Source of the DNA: Amycolatopsis sp. CA-128772
Lineage (GTDB): Bacteria > Actinomycetota > Actinomycetes > Mycobacteriales > Pseudonocardiaceae
NCBI RefSeq assembly: GCF_002904295.1
Contig: NZ_PPHG01000072.1
Span: 1-64,000, forward strand
DNA: 64,000 nt
Reading direction: 5' to 3'
Shown here: piece by piece, positions 1-8,555 of the stretch
Numbering within the stretch: the first letter of the stretch is position 1
How the letters are laid out: each line of letters starts with the position of its first letter
The notes under the pieces: model-generated
Told to the model about the DNA's origin: nothing
What the model saw: the letters and a program-made list of their open reading frames with translations, nothing else
The model's database searches: none
Position numbers and translations under genes: made by a program

Positions 1-643
1 GCACCGCGGTGGCGGTGGCAGCGGTCTCATCGGCGTGGATCTCGGCGTAGGCGACACGGGAATGGTCGTCGATCACCGTGTGCACGAACGCGACCCCGAT
101 CTTGGGGTTGCGGTAGGCGTTGCGGGGCTTGCCCGGGGTCGCGGCCCGGTTGCGGTCGCCTTGGGCCCGGCCCACGAACCGGTGCCCGCCGCCATTGGGG
201 ATGTTGCCGAACTTGGTGACATCGACATGCAGCAGCGAACCGGGGTGGTCGTGCTCGTAGCGGCGCAGCGGTTCGCCGGTGACCCGGTCGATGCGGGACA
301 GGCGGTTGATCCGGCAGCGCACCAGCACCGCGTGCACCGTCGAGGCGGGCAGGCCGAGCCGGCCGCCGATCTGCACCGGCCCGAGCCGCATGCGCCACCG
401 CAACCGCACGATCGCGCGGACCAGGTGCTCGGGTGTGCGGGCAGGGCTGCGATGCGGGCGTGAGCTGCGATCCGCCATCCCAGCTGCGCCTTCGGCGCGG
501 TAGCGCTCGGCCCATTTGCGAGCGGTCCTGGCGGCGACCATGAACATCTTCGCCGCTGCGGTACAGGTCCAGCCCTGCTCGACGATCAGACGCGCCAGCC
601 GCAGCCGGGTGCGTGGGGTCAGGGTGGCGTTAGGGTGGGACAC
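1..643 (-). CDS. IS481-family transposase (partial, C-terminus outside window)
   Basis: The GTG start at 643 gives a protein beginning V-S-H-P-N-A-T-L-T-P; 214 residues lie in the window without a stop. Residues about 8-60 form the helix-turn-helix typical of IS481/IS3-like transposases (LARLIVEQGWTCTAAAKMF, then RTARKWAERYRAEG). The start of the rve/DDE integrase core follows: HVDVTKFGNIPN carries the first catalytic Asp, and HTVIDDHSRVAYAEIHADE contains the second. The third acidic residue would lie beyond position 1. The frame is intact throughout the visible part, so this copy may be functional. Alternative frames here are longer as open frames but are shadows without homology. Confidence 0.9.
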   Translation of the reverse strand, partial: MSHPNATLTPRTRLRLARLIVEQGWTCTAAAKMFMVAARTARKWAERYRAEGAAGMADRSSRPHRSPARTPEHLVRAIVRLRWRMRLGPVQIGGRLGLPASTVHAVLVRCRINRLSRIDRVTGEPLRRYEHDHPGSLLHVDVTKFGNIPNGGGHRFVGRAQGDRNRAATPGKPRNAYRNPKIGVAFVHTVIDDHSRVAYAEIHADETAATATAV

Positions 644-703
644 GAAGGCCTCCGGTGGGTGAAGCGGTTCCTCGACAGCTCCACTTCACAGCCGGAGGCC
701 TTC
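644..703. repeat. Long hairpin just upstream of the IS481 transposase start
   Basis: Twelve-base arms GAAGGCCTCCGG (644-655) and CCGGAGGCCTTC (692-703) are perfectly complementary, and an inner pair GTGAAG/CTTCAC (658-663 / 683-688) extends the stem. The hairpin abuts the transposase start codon. In IS elements such structures often limit read-through transcription or sequester the transposase start. That role is inferred. Confidence 0.7.
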
Positions 704-768
704 ACCTGTCAGCACGACAGGCCGACAACGGGTCACCTCAACTCGGGACAACGTCCCTGGACATCACA

Positions 769-1399
769 GCTAGCCAAGACGATTCGGTCGGAGGTGGAAG
801 ACCTCAGCGCCGCCTTCACAATCGACTGCAGCGTCCTTGTCAAGATCGGCAGCGACGCGGTGCAAGTCCTTACCGCCAACAGCGGTCAAGGGTCCGAGAC
901 TGTTCCGCTAGGACATCGCCAGCCCATCATCCCGCCGCTCGGTGCGGTGTTCATGGTGGGTGCGACACCCGCGGAGATCGAGGCGTGGATGCAGCGGGCG
1001 CCCGACGACAGCCAAGACCGTCGCACCCTTCACGGCCGCCTGCTCGCGACGGTACGTGATCGTGGCTACTCGCTCCTTACTGCCGAGCCTGAGCTGCTGC
1101 AGCGTCATCAGGCTGTGCTGACGGAATTCGAGCGGTCCGACCGGCTGCCCCGGCAGGAACGCGACGTGCGGCAGGCGACCGCCGCTCTCGTCGATCTGTT
1201 CTGCCCTGACCTGGTCGTTGGCCGGCGCTACGACCTCGCATCGATCGTGGTGCCGGTCCCCGCTACCGCAGACTTGCCGCCGATGGCTTTGCGGATGACC
1301 GGGATGCCGAAGTCCGCGCCGACCGAACAGGTCGAGTCCTGGATCCACGGCCTGAGGCGAGTGGCCGCCGCGGCGGCCGCGGCCGGCACCTCCGAGTGA
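769..1399 (+). pseudogene. IclR-family regulator, C-terminal effector domain only (truncated by the IS481 element)
   Basis: Reading in frame from the GCTAGC target site, the protein runs LAKTIRSEVEDLSAAFTI... to a TGA at 1397-1399, about 210 residues. The segment RQPIIPPLGAVFMVGATPAE matches the conserved 'PPLG-vF-aW' region of the IclR ligand-binding domain, and the C-terminus has the usual VESWIHGLRR helix. The N-terminal winged helix-turn-helix is missing and is replaced by IS sequence, so it cannot work as a normal regulator. The frame stays open back into the IS end (start possible at 635), so a chimeric protein could be made. The IS very likely inserted into an intact gene. Confidence 0.7.
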
Positions 1400-2756
1400 T
1401 CGGGCGGACTGACCACGCCGCTGGCCGAAGGCACTTGGGCGGTCCGGCAGTCCGGCGCCTACCGGCTGTAGGACACCATCGAGCACGCCGCCGCCGCATT
1501 CGACACCTCGACCGGCCCGACGCCACCCGCTCGGCGTGACCGCGCTCAACGTGCCGGGCAAGCAGTTCATCTGGCTCGACGACCCCGACAGCGACCACAG
1601 CTGGCCGCTGCTCAGTGACTCCTGAGCAGGTTCTGCGGTCAAACCCGGCGCGCCTAGCGGTGATCGTCCACATTGAGCGTGTGCTGAGCGTCGCGGCAGA
1701 TCCGGTCGACAGTGTCGTGCAGGCTGGAGGTCTGCGGGATCACGATCTCGCCGGGCACGGCCAGCAGGTCTTCGAGGCTCTTGCAAGCCCCTCTCGACCC
1801 GCCCGGCGTCTCCTGGAGATGGCCGCTACCTGGCCAGATGCGAACTGCCGGGCCAGGGGCCCGGGCGCGAGCGGCCGGGACTCGAGGTCGGCGACGAGGC
1901 GTTCATTCACCTTGACGTCGCCCACGCTACCAACACCCGGACCACAGTCCTCCTCGAAACGCTGCTCAGCTGGGCCGGCGAGCACCAGCGGCACCCGACC
2001 GGAGGCATCCGGCAGGTCCTCGCACCGACCCCACCACCTGTCGGCGCCCGTGCGGACTGCGACTGGGCGATGCCACTGCGTTCACGCGGGTGAGGAGGGG
2101 TCCATCCCGTGATCTTGGAATACCCATCTTGTTGCCAATGTGGCGGGGCTCGTTGAGAGGACGCTGAGCGTCGCATGGCACACGCTTCGCGAGCGCCTCC
2201 GACTCCAGTCCATCGGGACGGAGGCACGATCGGGGGCGAGTCAGGACAGCGCGCCACGGACGGGGTTGGTGCAGATGATGGCGAAGCTCGAGGGACTCGG
2301 GCGCATGCCGGAGCCTGCTGGTCTGTGATCGCGGCGGTGCTCGCCTTCGGTGAAGCAGCCGGCTGATCTGCATGGCGCTTCCAGGGACGTCCGGTAGGAC
2401 CTGCGTTCCCCAGCGCGCGTCGGCGCGGGGCGTGAGTACGGGTTGCTGCTCGCTTTGTCGCGGCAGCATCGGTCACCGCCGTCGGCCAGGACCTCAGCTA
2501 CGGCCCGCTTCTGGTGCTCGCAGCTGTTGCGGTGGTGGTGACCTGGTGGGGAAGATTACGCGTCGTCGTGCGGTTTCTGCTGGGCGATTGACGGAAGGTG
2601 GCTGCTGACCGTCAGGGCTGGAGTCGGGCTGGCGCGTGCCGACGTGGAATGCCGGGTACGCCGCGGTTAGCGGGTGGCAAAACCTCATGCCTGCGATGTC
2701 ACTGGATGGGCTGACGGCAGACCTCCGGCGGTGGCTGCCGCGCTTGAATGGTGATC
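1400..2756. other. Decayed region with unassigned coding scraps
   Basis: No intact gene is recognisable. Coherent fragments exist: plus strand to a TGA at 1624 ending LNVPGKQFIWLDDPDSDHS...; minus strand about 1655-1790 ending SLEDLLAVPGEIVIPQTSSL...; plus strand about 1890-2090 (EAFIHLDVAHATNTRTTVLL...); and a short membrane-helix-like stretch around 2465-2590 (LLVLAAVAVVVTWWGRLR). I could not assign any of them. Opposite orientations and short lengths suggest repeated insertion and deletion around the neighbouring IS. Confidence 0.5.
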
Positions 2757-3506
2757 ATGAGCAAGCTTCCTCAGGTCACGGCGGTCTTCTGGATCATGAA
2801 GATCGCGGCCACCACGCTCGGCGAGACGGCAGGTGACCTGCTTGCCCAGACGATGCAGGTCGGCTACCTCGCCAGCTCGGCGATCCTCATCGGACTGTTT
2901 CTGGCGAGTCTCGTGACACAGCTGGCAGTGAAAACTTTTCACCCGGTGCTGTACTGGACGGTCATCCTGTCGACCAGTACCGCCGGTACGACTATGTCGG
3001 ACTTCATGAACCGCAGTGCCGGACTCGGTTACGCCACGGGTGCGCTGGTCCTGATCGCCGCCCTCGCCACGGTGTTCGCCGTTTGGAAGGCCAGCGGGCA
3101 TTCTTTCGCCGTGCAGAAGATCGACTCGTTGAGCGGTGAACTGCTGTACTGGACGGCGATTTTGTTCTCCAACACACTGGGCACCTCGCTGGGTGACTTC
3201 CTCGCTGACGATTCCGGCCTCGGCTTCGGGGGCACCGCCCTGGTGATCAGCGGTGTCCTGCTGCTCGTCGTGACGGCGATGAAGACGACGCGCGTCTCGC
3301 AGACGCTGCTGTTTTGGGTCGCCTTCGTTCTGACGCGTCCGCTCGGCGCGTCTGCCGGTGACTTCGTCAGCAAACCGGTCGACGCCGGCGGGCTGGGATA
3401 CGGCACGACCGGGGCCTCGGCGCTGCTCGGCGCGGTCCTCGTGGCACTGATCGTGTACACCACGTGGCAACAGCGGCAGGCCCGGGCCGTCGAATACGCC
3501 GCCTGA
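2757..3506 (+). CDS. COG4705-like integral membrane protein with four internal repeats
   Basis: A 249-residue protein, nearly all hydrophobic, with about eight membrane segments. It is built from four copies of one unit: an aromatic helix start (FWIMKI, YWTVIL, YWTAIL, FWVAFV) followed by T-x-G-x-(S/T)-x-(G/S)-D (ETAGDLL, TTMSDFM, TSLGDFL, ASAGDFV) and a G-L-G-Y/F turn. Each repeat keeps an Asp inside or next to the membrane, which would suit ion or small-solute handling, but the family's function is unknown. A paralogue with an added C-terminal domain lies at 15470. An upstream ATG at 2748 is possible; neither start has a strong ribosome-binding site. Confidence 0.75.
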   Translation: MSKLPQVTAVFWIMKIAATTLGETAGDLLAQTMQVGYLASSAILIGLFLASLVTQLAVKTFHPVLYWTVILSTSTAGTTMSDFMNRSAGLGYATGALVLIAALATVFAVWKASGHSFAVQKIDSLSGELLYWTAILFSNTLGTSLGDFLADDSGLGFGGTALVISGVLLLVVTAMKTTRVSQTLLFWVAFVLTRPLGASAGDFVSKPVDAGGLGYGTTGASALLGAVLVALIVYTTWQQRQARAVEYAA

Positions 3507-4016
3507 TCAAGTCGGTGTCGTCAAGCTTGGCGACGATGTGGTCGACGCCGGCTTGGGCCTGATCGAGGGTGGCGTCGTCGGCGAGGGGGCGCCACCAGCG
3601 TCGCGCGGCGGAGTCGTTGGCCTGTCGACCAGGCTTTGCGGTTCCCTCGCCGGGGTGGGCAGGCGACGGACCGGACGCCGCCGTGCATGGCGACCTGGGC
3701 GGACGCAGCGATGATCTGCTCGGAGGAGGAGTAGCAGACCGTGGTCATCCGGTCGAACCCGCGTGGCTGCCTGCCGGGCCGCGTTCAAGCACGGAGTGAT
3801 CACGGCCTTGTCACCGCCAGCACGTCGTCGCAGCGTCGATTGCGCCACTTGGGTGACGACGGGGTACACGAGAGTGTTGATCTTTGTGGTTTGAGGTAAC
3901 CCGATCCGCCGGAATCTCGACCGAATCGGATAGCGCGCGGCGACAGTTTGTCACGCCGGATCGGACGCTCGGAGGGGAGGCCGGCAGCCGCGGGAGTGGT
4001 CAGGAGGGCGGCCGGA
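3507..4016. other. No recognisable gene
   Basis: A minus-strand fragment near 3520-3640 reads RWWRPLADDATLDQAQAGVD..., and another minus frame near 3640-3750 reads TTVCYSSSEQIIAASAQVAM.... They could be pieces of one frameshifted gene, but I cannot assign a family. From about 3880 to 4016 only the upstream region of the next small gene is seen. Confidence 0.4.
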
Positions 4017-4334
4017 ATGAACGCACAACACCCGTTGCTCGCAGCGCTGACGTACCGGGCGCGGCACGCCCGCGGGCAGTCGCGGTGGTGGCTGCTGCCG
4101 GCTTTGCTGATCGCGGCGGCCGTCATCGCGATCGCCGACAGCCCGGGTGCGTTCGTCGTGGTCAGTGTGGTGGCCGCGGCGGCCGGGGTGTTCGGCGGGC
4201 TGTGGCGGCGGTGTTCGCGCGCCGCTGCACAGATCGAAGAGATACTCTCCACCGAGCTGGCTGCCGGTGAGGAGCCACTCGGAGAGAGCCGTGGCCCGGT
4301 TCAGTATGGCGACGACGCGCGACCACCCGGGTGA
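4017..4334 (+). CDS. Small two-helix membrane protein
   Basis: 105 residues. The start is chosen at 4017 because AGGAGG lies 9 bases upstream; an in-frame upstream start at 3948 gives an unlikely basic leader. A positively charged N-terminus (YRARHARGQSRWW) is followed by two adjacent hydrophobic helices (about 29-46 and 48-65) and a polar tail containing an acidic amphipathic stretch (AAAQIEEILSTELAAGEE). No family recognised. It faces the GT4 operon convergently, with about 110 bases between the stops. Confidence 0.6.
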   Translation: MNAQHPLLAALTYRARHARGQSRWWLLPALLIAAAVIAIADSPGAFVVVSVVAAAAGVFGGLWRRCSRAAAQIEEILSTELAAGEEPLGESRGPVQYGDDARPPG

Positions 4335-4444
4335 GCCCACGTGGTGCTCCCCGGCCTGTTGGCAATCGGCGCGACCACCCTGCCCCTTCCATAGGGCTGA
4401 TAGGCGCCCAGGCCGACCTGCGTTGGCCGAAGCGCCTACCCGGG

Positions 4445-6427
4445 TCACGCGGCCTGGCCGACGGTGACGGGCGTGGAAAGCCCGAGCAGGGTCCGGTACT
4501 GCGTCTCGAAAGTCGTGAGCGTGCCGTCGATGTCGTGCCGGGCGATGACGGCCCGGGATGCCTCGCCCATCCGGGCGCGCGTCTCCGGGTCGGCGGCCAG
4601 GTCGGCGATCCACCGCGAGATCGTCGTGATCGCGCCCGGTTCGAACAGGTAGCCGTTTTCGCCGTGGTGGACCAGGTGGGGCAGGGCGAGCGCGTCGGCG
4701 GCGATGACCGGGAGGCCCGCGGCCATGGCCTCCATCGTGGCGAGGCTCTGCAGTTCGGCGGTCCCCGGCATGCAGAAGACGTCGGCTGCGGCGTAGCGGT
4801 GCACGAGTTCGGCGTCGGAGACGAACCCGTGGAACGTCACGCGGTCGGTGACTCCCAGCTCGGCGGCGAGGTCTTCGAGCTCGTGGCGGCGGGTGCCGTC
4901 GCCGACGAGGTCCGCGCGGACGTGGGGGAGTGGAGCCAGGGCGCGCAGCAACTGGTCGATGTTCTTCTCCGCGTCGAGCCGGCCCACGAACAGGACCGAC
5001 ATCGGCCGGTCGGCCGGGCGGGCCGGTGCGGCGTAGTGGGCGAGGTCGATGCCGCAGGAGACGACCTGCGCCGGGCGGTCGAGGCCGATCCCCGCGAGTA
5101 CCTGGGCCGCTCGCGGGGTCGGCGTGGTGACGATGCGCGTGTCGCGGTAGACGCGCACGAGGTCTTTCCACGCCCAGCGGGTGATCGCGTCTTTGAGCCA
5201 TCGGGGGAACGGCGTGTAGCCGAGGAGGTTGTCCGGCATGAAGTGGTTGGTGGCCATGCCCGGGACATCGCGTTCGGCGGCGGCTTCGAGGAGGGCGCGG
5301 CCGACGCCGAAGTGGGCTTGGACGTGGACGACGTTCGGGCGGACGCGGTCCAGGATCTCGCCGGCGGCCGTCCGGGCGCCGCCGGGGGTGCAGAACCGGT
5401 ACTCGCTGTGGAACGGGATGGCGCGTGAGCGGAGCCGGTGGATCGTGTAGCCGTCGCGCCGTTCGGTCCGGGCCGGGCCGTCGTCGGACGGGCAGACGAC
5501 GTGGACGTCGTGGCCGCGGCCGACGAGCCCGCGGGCCAGGCGCTCGGCGAAGAAGGCCGCCCCGTTGATGTTGGGCGGGAACGTGTCGGCGCCGATCAGG
5601 ACGCGAAGGCCGGTCGGGTGCACGGGGTTCTCCTCGGATTTAGGTGGGACCTGCGGAACGGCACCGGCGAGCACGCGCACACCGGCGAGAGCGACGACCG
5701 CGGCGAGCGCGGCCGCGGGCTGGGGGACCTCGCCGTAGGCCAGGGCGGCCACGGCAACGGCGGTGAGGGGATCGAGCACGGTCGTCGTGCCGACGACGAC
5801 GGCGGTGGGCCCCGCGGCGTACGCGCGGTGCAGAATCACGCCACCGGCGCCGAGCAACAGCAGCGCCTGTCCACCGAGCAGAACCGCGATCGCCGGTGCC
5901 TGAGACGCGGCGGCGTGCACGACCGACGCGCCGAGTCCGAAAAGGACGGCTGCCGCGGCGGCGAGCGCGGTGCACCCTGCTCGGGCGAACCAGGCGAGCG
6001 CTGCGACGGCGAACCCGGTCACGGCAACGACTTCGGCCGTCTCCGCGTTGATGTTCGTGACGGGGGCGGCCGAGGCCGCGAGGGCCACGAAACCGGCCAC
6101 GCCCGCCACGACGAGCACGACCGCGGCCACCACGCGGCGGTTGCGGGCGCGCCGCCCGAACAGGACGGTCAGGACCAGGCTGAGCACTCCGAGTGGCTGG
6201 ACCACCGGGAGCGGGGCCAGGGAAAGCGCGACGACGTGCAGCAGGCTGCCGCCGGTCGCCAGCCCGGTGCCGGCCCACCAGCCGGGGGAGCGCAGGAGCC
6301 GGGCCAGACTGCGCAACCCGGGCGTGCCGTCGACGGCCAGATCGGTCACCTCGGCGTGCTGCCGGGACGCCGCCAGCGCGAACAGCACGGCGGCGGCCAG
6401 AGCGCAGACGATGGCGAGTGCAGTCAT
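4445..6427 (-). CDS. In-frame fusion of a DMT-type membrane protein and a GT4 glycosyltransferase
   Basis: There is no stop codon between the two parts, giving 660 residues. Residues 1-about 265 (MTALAIVCALAAAVLFALAA...) have about nine or ten membrane helices like EamA/DMT-family proteins. Residues about 269-660 (HPTGLRVLIGADTFPPNINGAAFF...) form a GT-B fold GT4 enzyme with VLFVGRLDAEKN, the donor-binding E-x7-E element (ELQSLATME) and GLPVIAADA, closest in style to actinobacterial lipid mannosyl/glucosyltransferases such as MgtA/PimB. The GT4 part also has its own GTG at 5623 with GAGGAG six bases upstream, so both a fusion and a free enzyme may be made. The ATG at 6427 overlaps the stop of the upstream DUF998 gene (ATGA). 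Probable role: glycosylation of a membrane lipid or lipid carrier. Confidence 0.8.
   Translation of the reverse strand: MTALAIVCALAAAVLFALAASRQHAEVTDLAVDGTPGLRSLARLLRSPGWWAGTGLATGGSLLHVVALSLAPLPVVQPLGVLSLVLTVLFGRRARNRRVVAAVVLVVAGVAGFVALAASAAPVTNINAETAEVVAVTGFAVAALAWFARAGCTALAAAAAVLFGLGASVVHAAASQAPAIAVLLGGQALLLLGAGGVILHRAYAAGPTAVVVGTTTVLDPLTAVAVAALAYGEVPQPAAALAAVVALAGVRVLAGAVPQVPPKSEENPVHPTGLRVLIGADTFPPNINGAAFFAERLARGLVGRGHDVHVVCPSDDGPARTERRDGYTIHRLRSRAIPFHSEYRFCTPGGARTAAGEILDRVRPNVVHVQAHFGVGRALLEAAAERDVPGMATNHFMPDNLLGYTPFPRWLKDAITRWAWKDLVRVYRDTRIVTTPTPRAAQVLAGIGLDRPAQVVSCGIDLAHYAAPARPADRPMSVLFVGRLDAEKNIDQLLRALAPLPHVRADLVGDGTRRHELEDLAAELGVTDRVTFHGFVSDAELVHRYAAADVFCMPGTAELQSLATMEAMAAGLPVIAADALALPHLVHHGENGYLFEPGAITTISRWIADLAADPETRARMGEASRAVIARHDIDGTLTTFETQYRTLLGLSTPVTVGQAA
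5630..5635 (-). promoter_or_regulatory. Internal ribosome-binding site for the GT4 domain
   Basis: On the minus strand GAGGAG is followed by AACCCC and a GTG at 5623-5621. This is stronger than the site in front of the fused reading frame and would let the 392-residue GT4 domain be translated alone. Confidence 0.55.
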
Positions 6428-7119
6428 CGGACACCCCGCCCGGATTCGGCCGCCACGGCTTCGGCTCGCGCGACCACAGCCGGTTCGGTCGTGGTCGGCG
6501 GGTGAACCGCGCGGGCGGCGCGCCGCAGGGCTACCGCGATCGTGGTGACGATGAAGAACTCGGCCAGCAGCGCGGCGCGTTCGAGCAAGCCGGCCGGGAG
6601 CCAGGTGATCACCTGGGCCGCGCTGAACCCGGCCGCGGTCGCGACGCCGGCGATCGCACCGCGCCGGAGCGCCGGGGCCGCCGTGACCCATCGGGACTCG
6701 ACGTGCAACCGGGTGCTCAGCGTCCAGGCCGCGAGCGGAGGGCTGGCGAACAGCACCGCGCCGCCGGCGCGGTGGATCTCTCCGGACACGGTGGGTTCCG
6801 CCGCGCTGACGTTGCTCCGGAAGACTAGGACCACCGTGATCCCGGCCGTCCAGAGCAGGAAGAGCGTGCTCATCAGCGGGCTGCGGGGCAACGCCGCGAG
6901 CTGTGCGGCGATCGCCAGCGTGGCCGCGGAGGCGAGCAGCAGCAGGAGGGCGAGCGTGAACAGCGGCCGGCCGCCGCGGTGCCAGGCGTAGTCGCTGACC
7001 GGGTCACGCCAGGGGCTCACGTTGCCGGCGAACCCGAAGGTCAGGCCCGTGATGATCGCCTGCGCGAGCGCGGCCGTGACCAGCGTCAGCGTGGGTGCGA
7101 GCGCGGTCCGTGGAATCAC
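6424..7119 (-). CDS. DUF998-family integral membrane protein
   Basis: 231 residues with about six membrane helices. Matches the DUF998 pattern: an early helix, then SDYAWHRGG after the first loop, a RSN-containing loop after the third helix (VFRSNVSAAEPTVSGEIHRAGG), and the final helices. Function of the family is unknown. Starts at GTG 7119, 56 bases after the kinase stop at 7176; its ribosome-binding site (GAGGA) sits unusually close to the start. It ends in an ATGA overlap with the DMT-GT4 gene, so the two are probably translated together and co-transcribed with the two-component system. Confidence 0.75.
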   Translation of the reverse strand: MIPRTALAPTLTLVTAALAQAIITGLTFGFAGNVSPWRDPVSDYAWHRGGRPLFTLALLLLLASAATLAIAAQLAALPRSPLMSTLFLLWTAGITVVLVFRSNVSAAEPTVSGEIHRAGGAVLFASPPLAAWTLSTRLHVESRWVTAAPALRRGAIAGVATAAGFSAAQVITWLPAGLLERAALLAEFFIVTTIAVALRRAARAVHPPTTTEPAVVARAEAVAAESGRGVR

Positions 7120-7175
7120 TCCTCAGACGGTGTCGCCCGTCCGTGAGAGTTCGATGAAGATCGCGCTGAGTTTCC

Positions 7176-8555
7176 TTAAGAAGCGGCCAGCGGGAAGACG
7201 AGGTCGAACCGGGCGCCGCCGCTGCCGGCGCGGGCGGCCGTGGCCTGCCCGCCGTGCTGGGTGACGACCTGCTCGACGATCGCCAGCCCGAGCCCGGAGC
7301 CCGGGAGTGCCCGGGCGGCGTCGGCCCGGTAGAACCGCTCGAACACGTGCGGCAGATCCGCCTCGGGAACGCCCGGACCTTCGTCGTCGACGCGCACGCG
7401 CACCCGGCCGTCCCCGGCCGCCATGGTCACGTGCACCTTTCCCCCGGGCGGCGACCACTTGGCGGCGTTGTCGAGCACGTTGAGCACCGCCCGCTCCACG
7501 GCCACGGGGCGCGCGAGCACGTCGGCCTCGACCAGCTCGGCTTCGAACGCGACGTTCGGCCACCGCGACCGGGTGCGTTCGACGGCCGCGGTGACGATGT
7601 CGGCCAGCCCGAGGCGCTCCTCGGCTTCGGTCGGCCGTTCTCCGGTGGACAGGTCGACCAGCTCGCCGATCAGGGCCGTCAGCTCGACGGCCTGGGTGTC
7701 GAGGTCGGTCAGCAGCCGGGACCGGTCTTCGGCCGAAAGCTGCCGCTCGGGGTTGGCGTCGGCGTGGATCAGCAGCTCGATGTTGTTGCGCAGGCTCGTC
7801 AACGGCGTCCGCAGCTCGTGCCCGGCGTCCTCGACCAGCCGCCGCTGCTCGTCGCGGGAGCGGCTCAGCGCGCCGAGCATCGCGTTGAACGACGTCGCCA
7901 GCCGTCCGATCTCCCCGGACGCCGTGACGTCGATCGCCGCCGACAGCTCCTGCGTGCGAGCCACGTTCTCGGCGGCGGAGGTGAGGTCGTCGACCGGCTG
8001 GAGCGCCGAACGGGCGATCGCCCGGCCGACCACGGTGGCGCCGAGCACCCCGACGGCGGACACCACGAGGAGCCAGAAGCCCAGCCGGCCCAAAGCGTCC
8101 TCGACGTCTTCGGAGCCCTGGGCGACCTGGACCGTGCCCCCGTCGGACCGCGGGGCCGTCCACATGCGGAAATGGCTCTCGTCGCGGTGGACGTTGGCTG
8201 CCCGGCTGACGGAGAACGGCGCTTGCGGCGGTGGGGGCGGCAGTTCCGGGAGCGCGCCCGCGATCCCGGTGACCCTGCCGGCGGCCGAGCTGAACTGGAC
8301 GGTCAGGCCGGTGTTCCGGTCCGGCCCGGGCTTGGTGGTAAAGCGCAGGGTCGAGAGCGCTTCCTCCGGTGAGGAGGCTTTCGCGGCGAGCTGGGCGTAG
8401 GACTGCAGCCGGGCGTCGAACTGGTCGTAGAGGTCGGCCCGGGTGATGCCCCAGGAGATCGCCGAGACCGTCACGACGGTGAGTGCGACCGCGGCCGCCA
8501 CCAGGACGCCGAGCCGGGCGCGCAGGGACAGCGTCTTCCAGCGGGGCCGCTTCAC
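7176..8555 (-). CDS. MprB-like sensor histidine kinase
   Basis: 459 residues. TM1 about 14-36, an extracytoplasmic domain with a proline-rich stretch near 103-114, TM2 about 158-180, HAMP about 181-235, phospho-acceptor His246 in EDAGHELRTPLTSLRNN, then the HATPase domain: N box NVLDNAAKWSP, G1 DDEGPGVP, F box VFERFYR, G2 GSGLGLAIV. Starts with GTG overlapping the regulator's TGA (GTGA), so the pair is translationally coupled. Similar in layout to mycobacterial MprB/TrcS envelope-stress kinases, but the signal is unknown. It heads an operon with DUF998 and DMT-GT4 genes, suggesting an envelope function. Confidence 0.9.
   Translation of the reverse strand: MKRPRWKTLSLRARLGVLVAAAVALTVVTVSAISWGITRADLYDQFDARLQSYAQLAAKASSPEEALSTLRFTTKPGPDRNTGLTVQFSSAAGRVTGIAGALPELPPPPPQAPFSVSRAANVHRDESHFRMWTAPRSDGGTVQVAQGSEDVEDALGRLGFWLLVVSAVGVLGATVVGRAIARSALQPVDDLTSAAENVARTQELSAAIDVTASGEIGRLATSFNAMLGALSRSRDEQRRLVEDAGHELRTPLTSLRNNIELLIHADANPERQLSAEDRSRLLTDLDTQAVELTALIGELVDLSTGERPTEAEERLGLADIVTAAVERTRSRWPNVAFEAELVEADVLARPVAVERAVLNVLDNAAKWSPPGGKVHVTMAAGDGRVRVRVDDEGPGVPEADLPHVFERFYRADAARALPGSGLGLAIVEQVVTQHGGQATAARAGSGGARFDLVFPLAAS

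Larger units (their letters stand above)
1..768 (-). mobile_element. IS481-family insertion sequence, upstream-end portion
   Basis: The element runs off the left edge of the window. It contains the transposase N-terminal part (1-643) and its untranslated end. I place the terminus at 768: read into the element it begins TGTGATGTCC, and the six bases just outside (769-774) are GCTAGC. IS481 elements typically end in TGT...ACA and target NCTAGN-type sites, so terminus and target agree. The other end lies outside the window, so length and the second inverted repeat cannot be checked. Confidence 0.75.

Noticed and set aside
908..1786. A 292-codon minus-strand open frame over the IclR remnant
   Set aside because: Antisense to a recognisable IclR domain; composition is that of a high-GC shadow frame.
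6428..6691. An N-terminal extension of the DMT-GT4 protein to 6691
   Set aside because: It overlaps the DUF998 gene in another frame, whereas the ATG at 6427 sits in a typical ATGA overlap and starts with a membrane helix.
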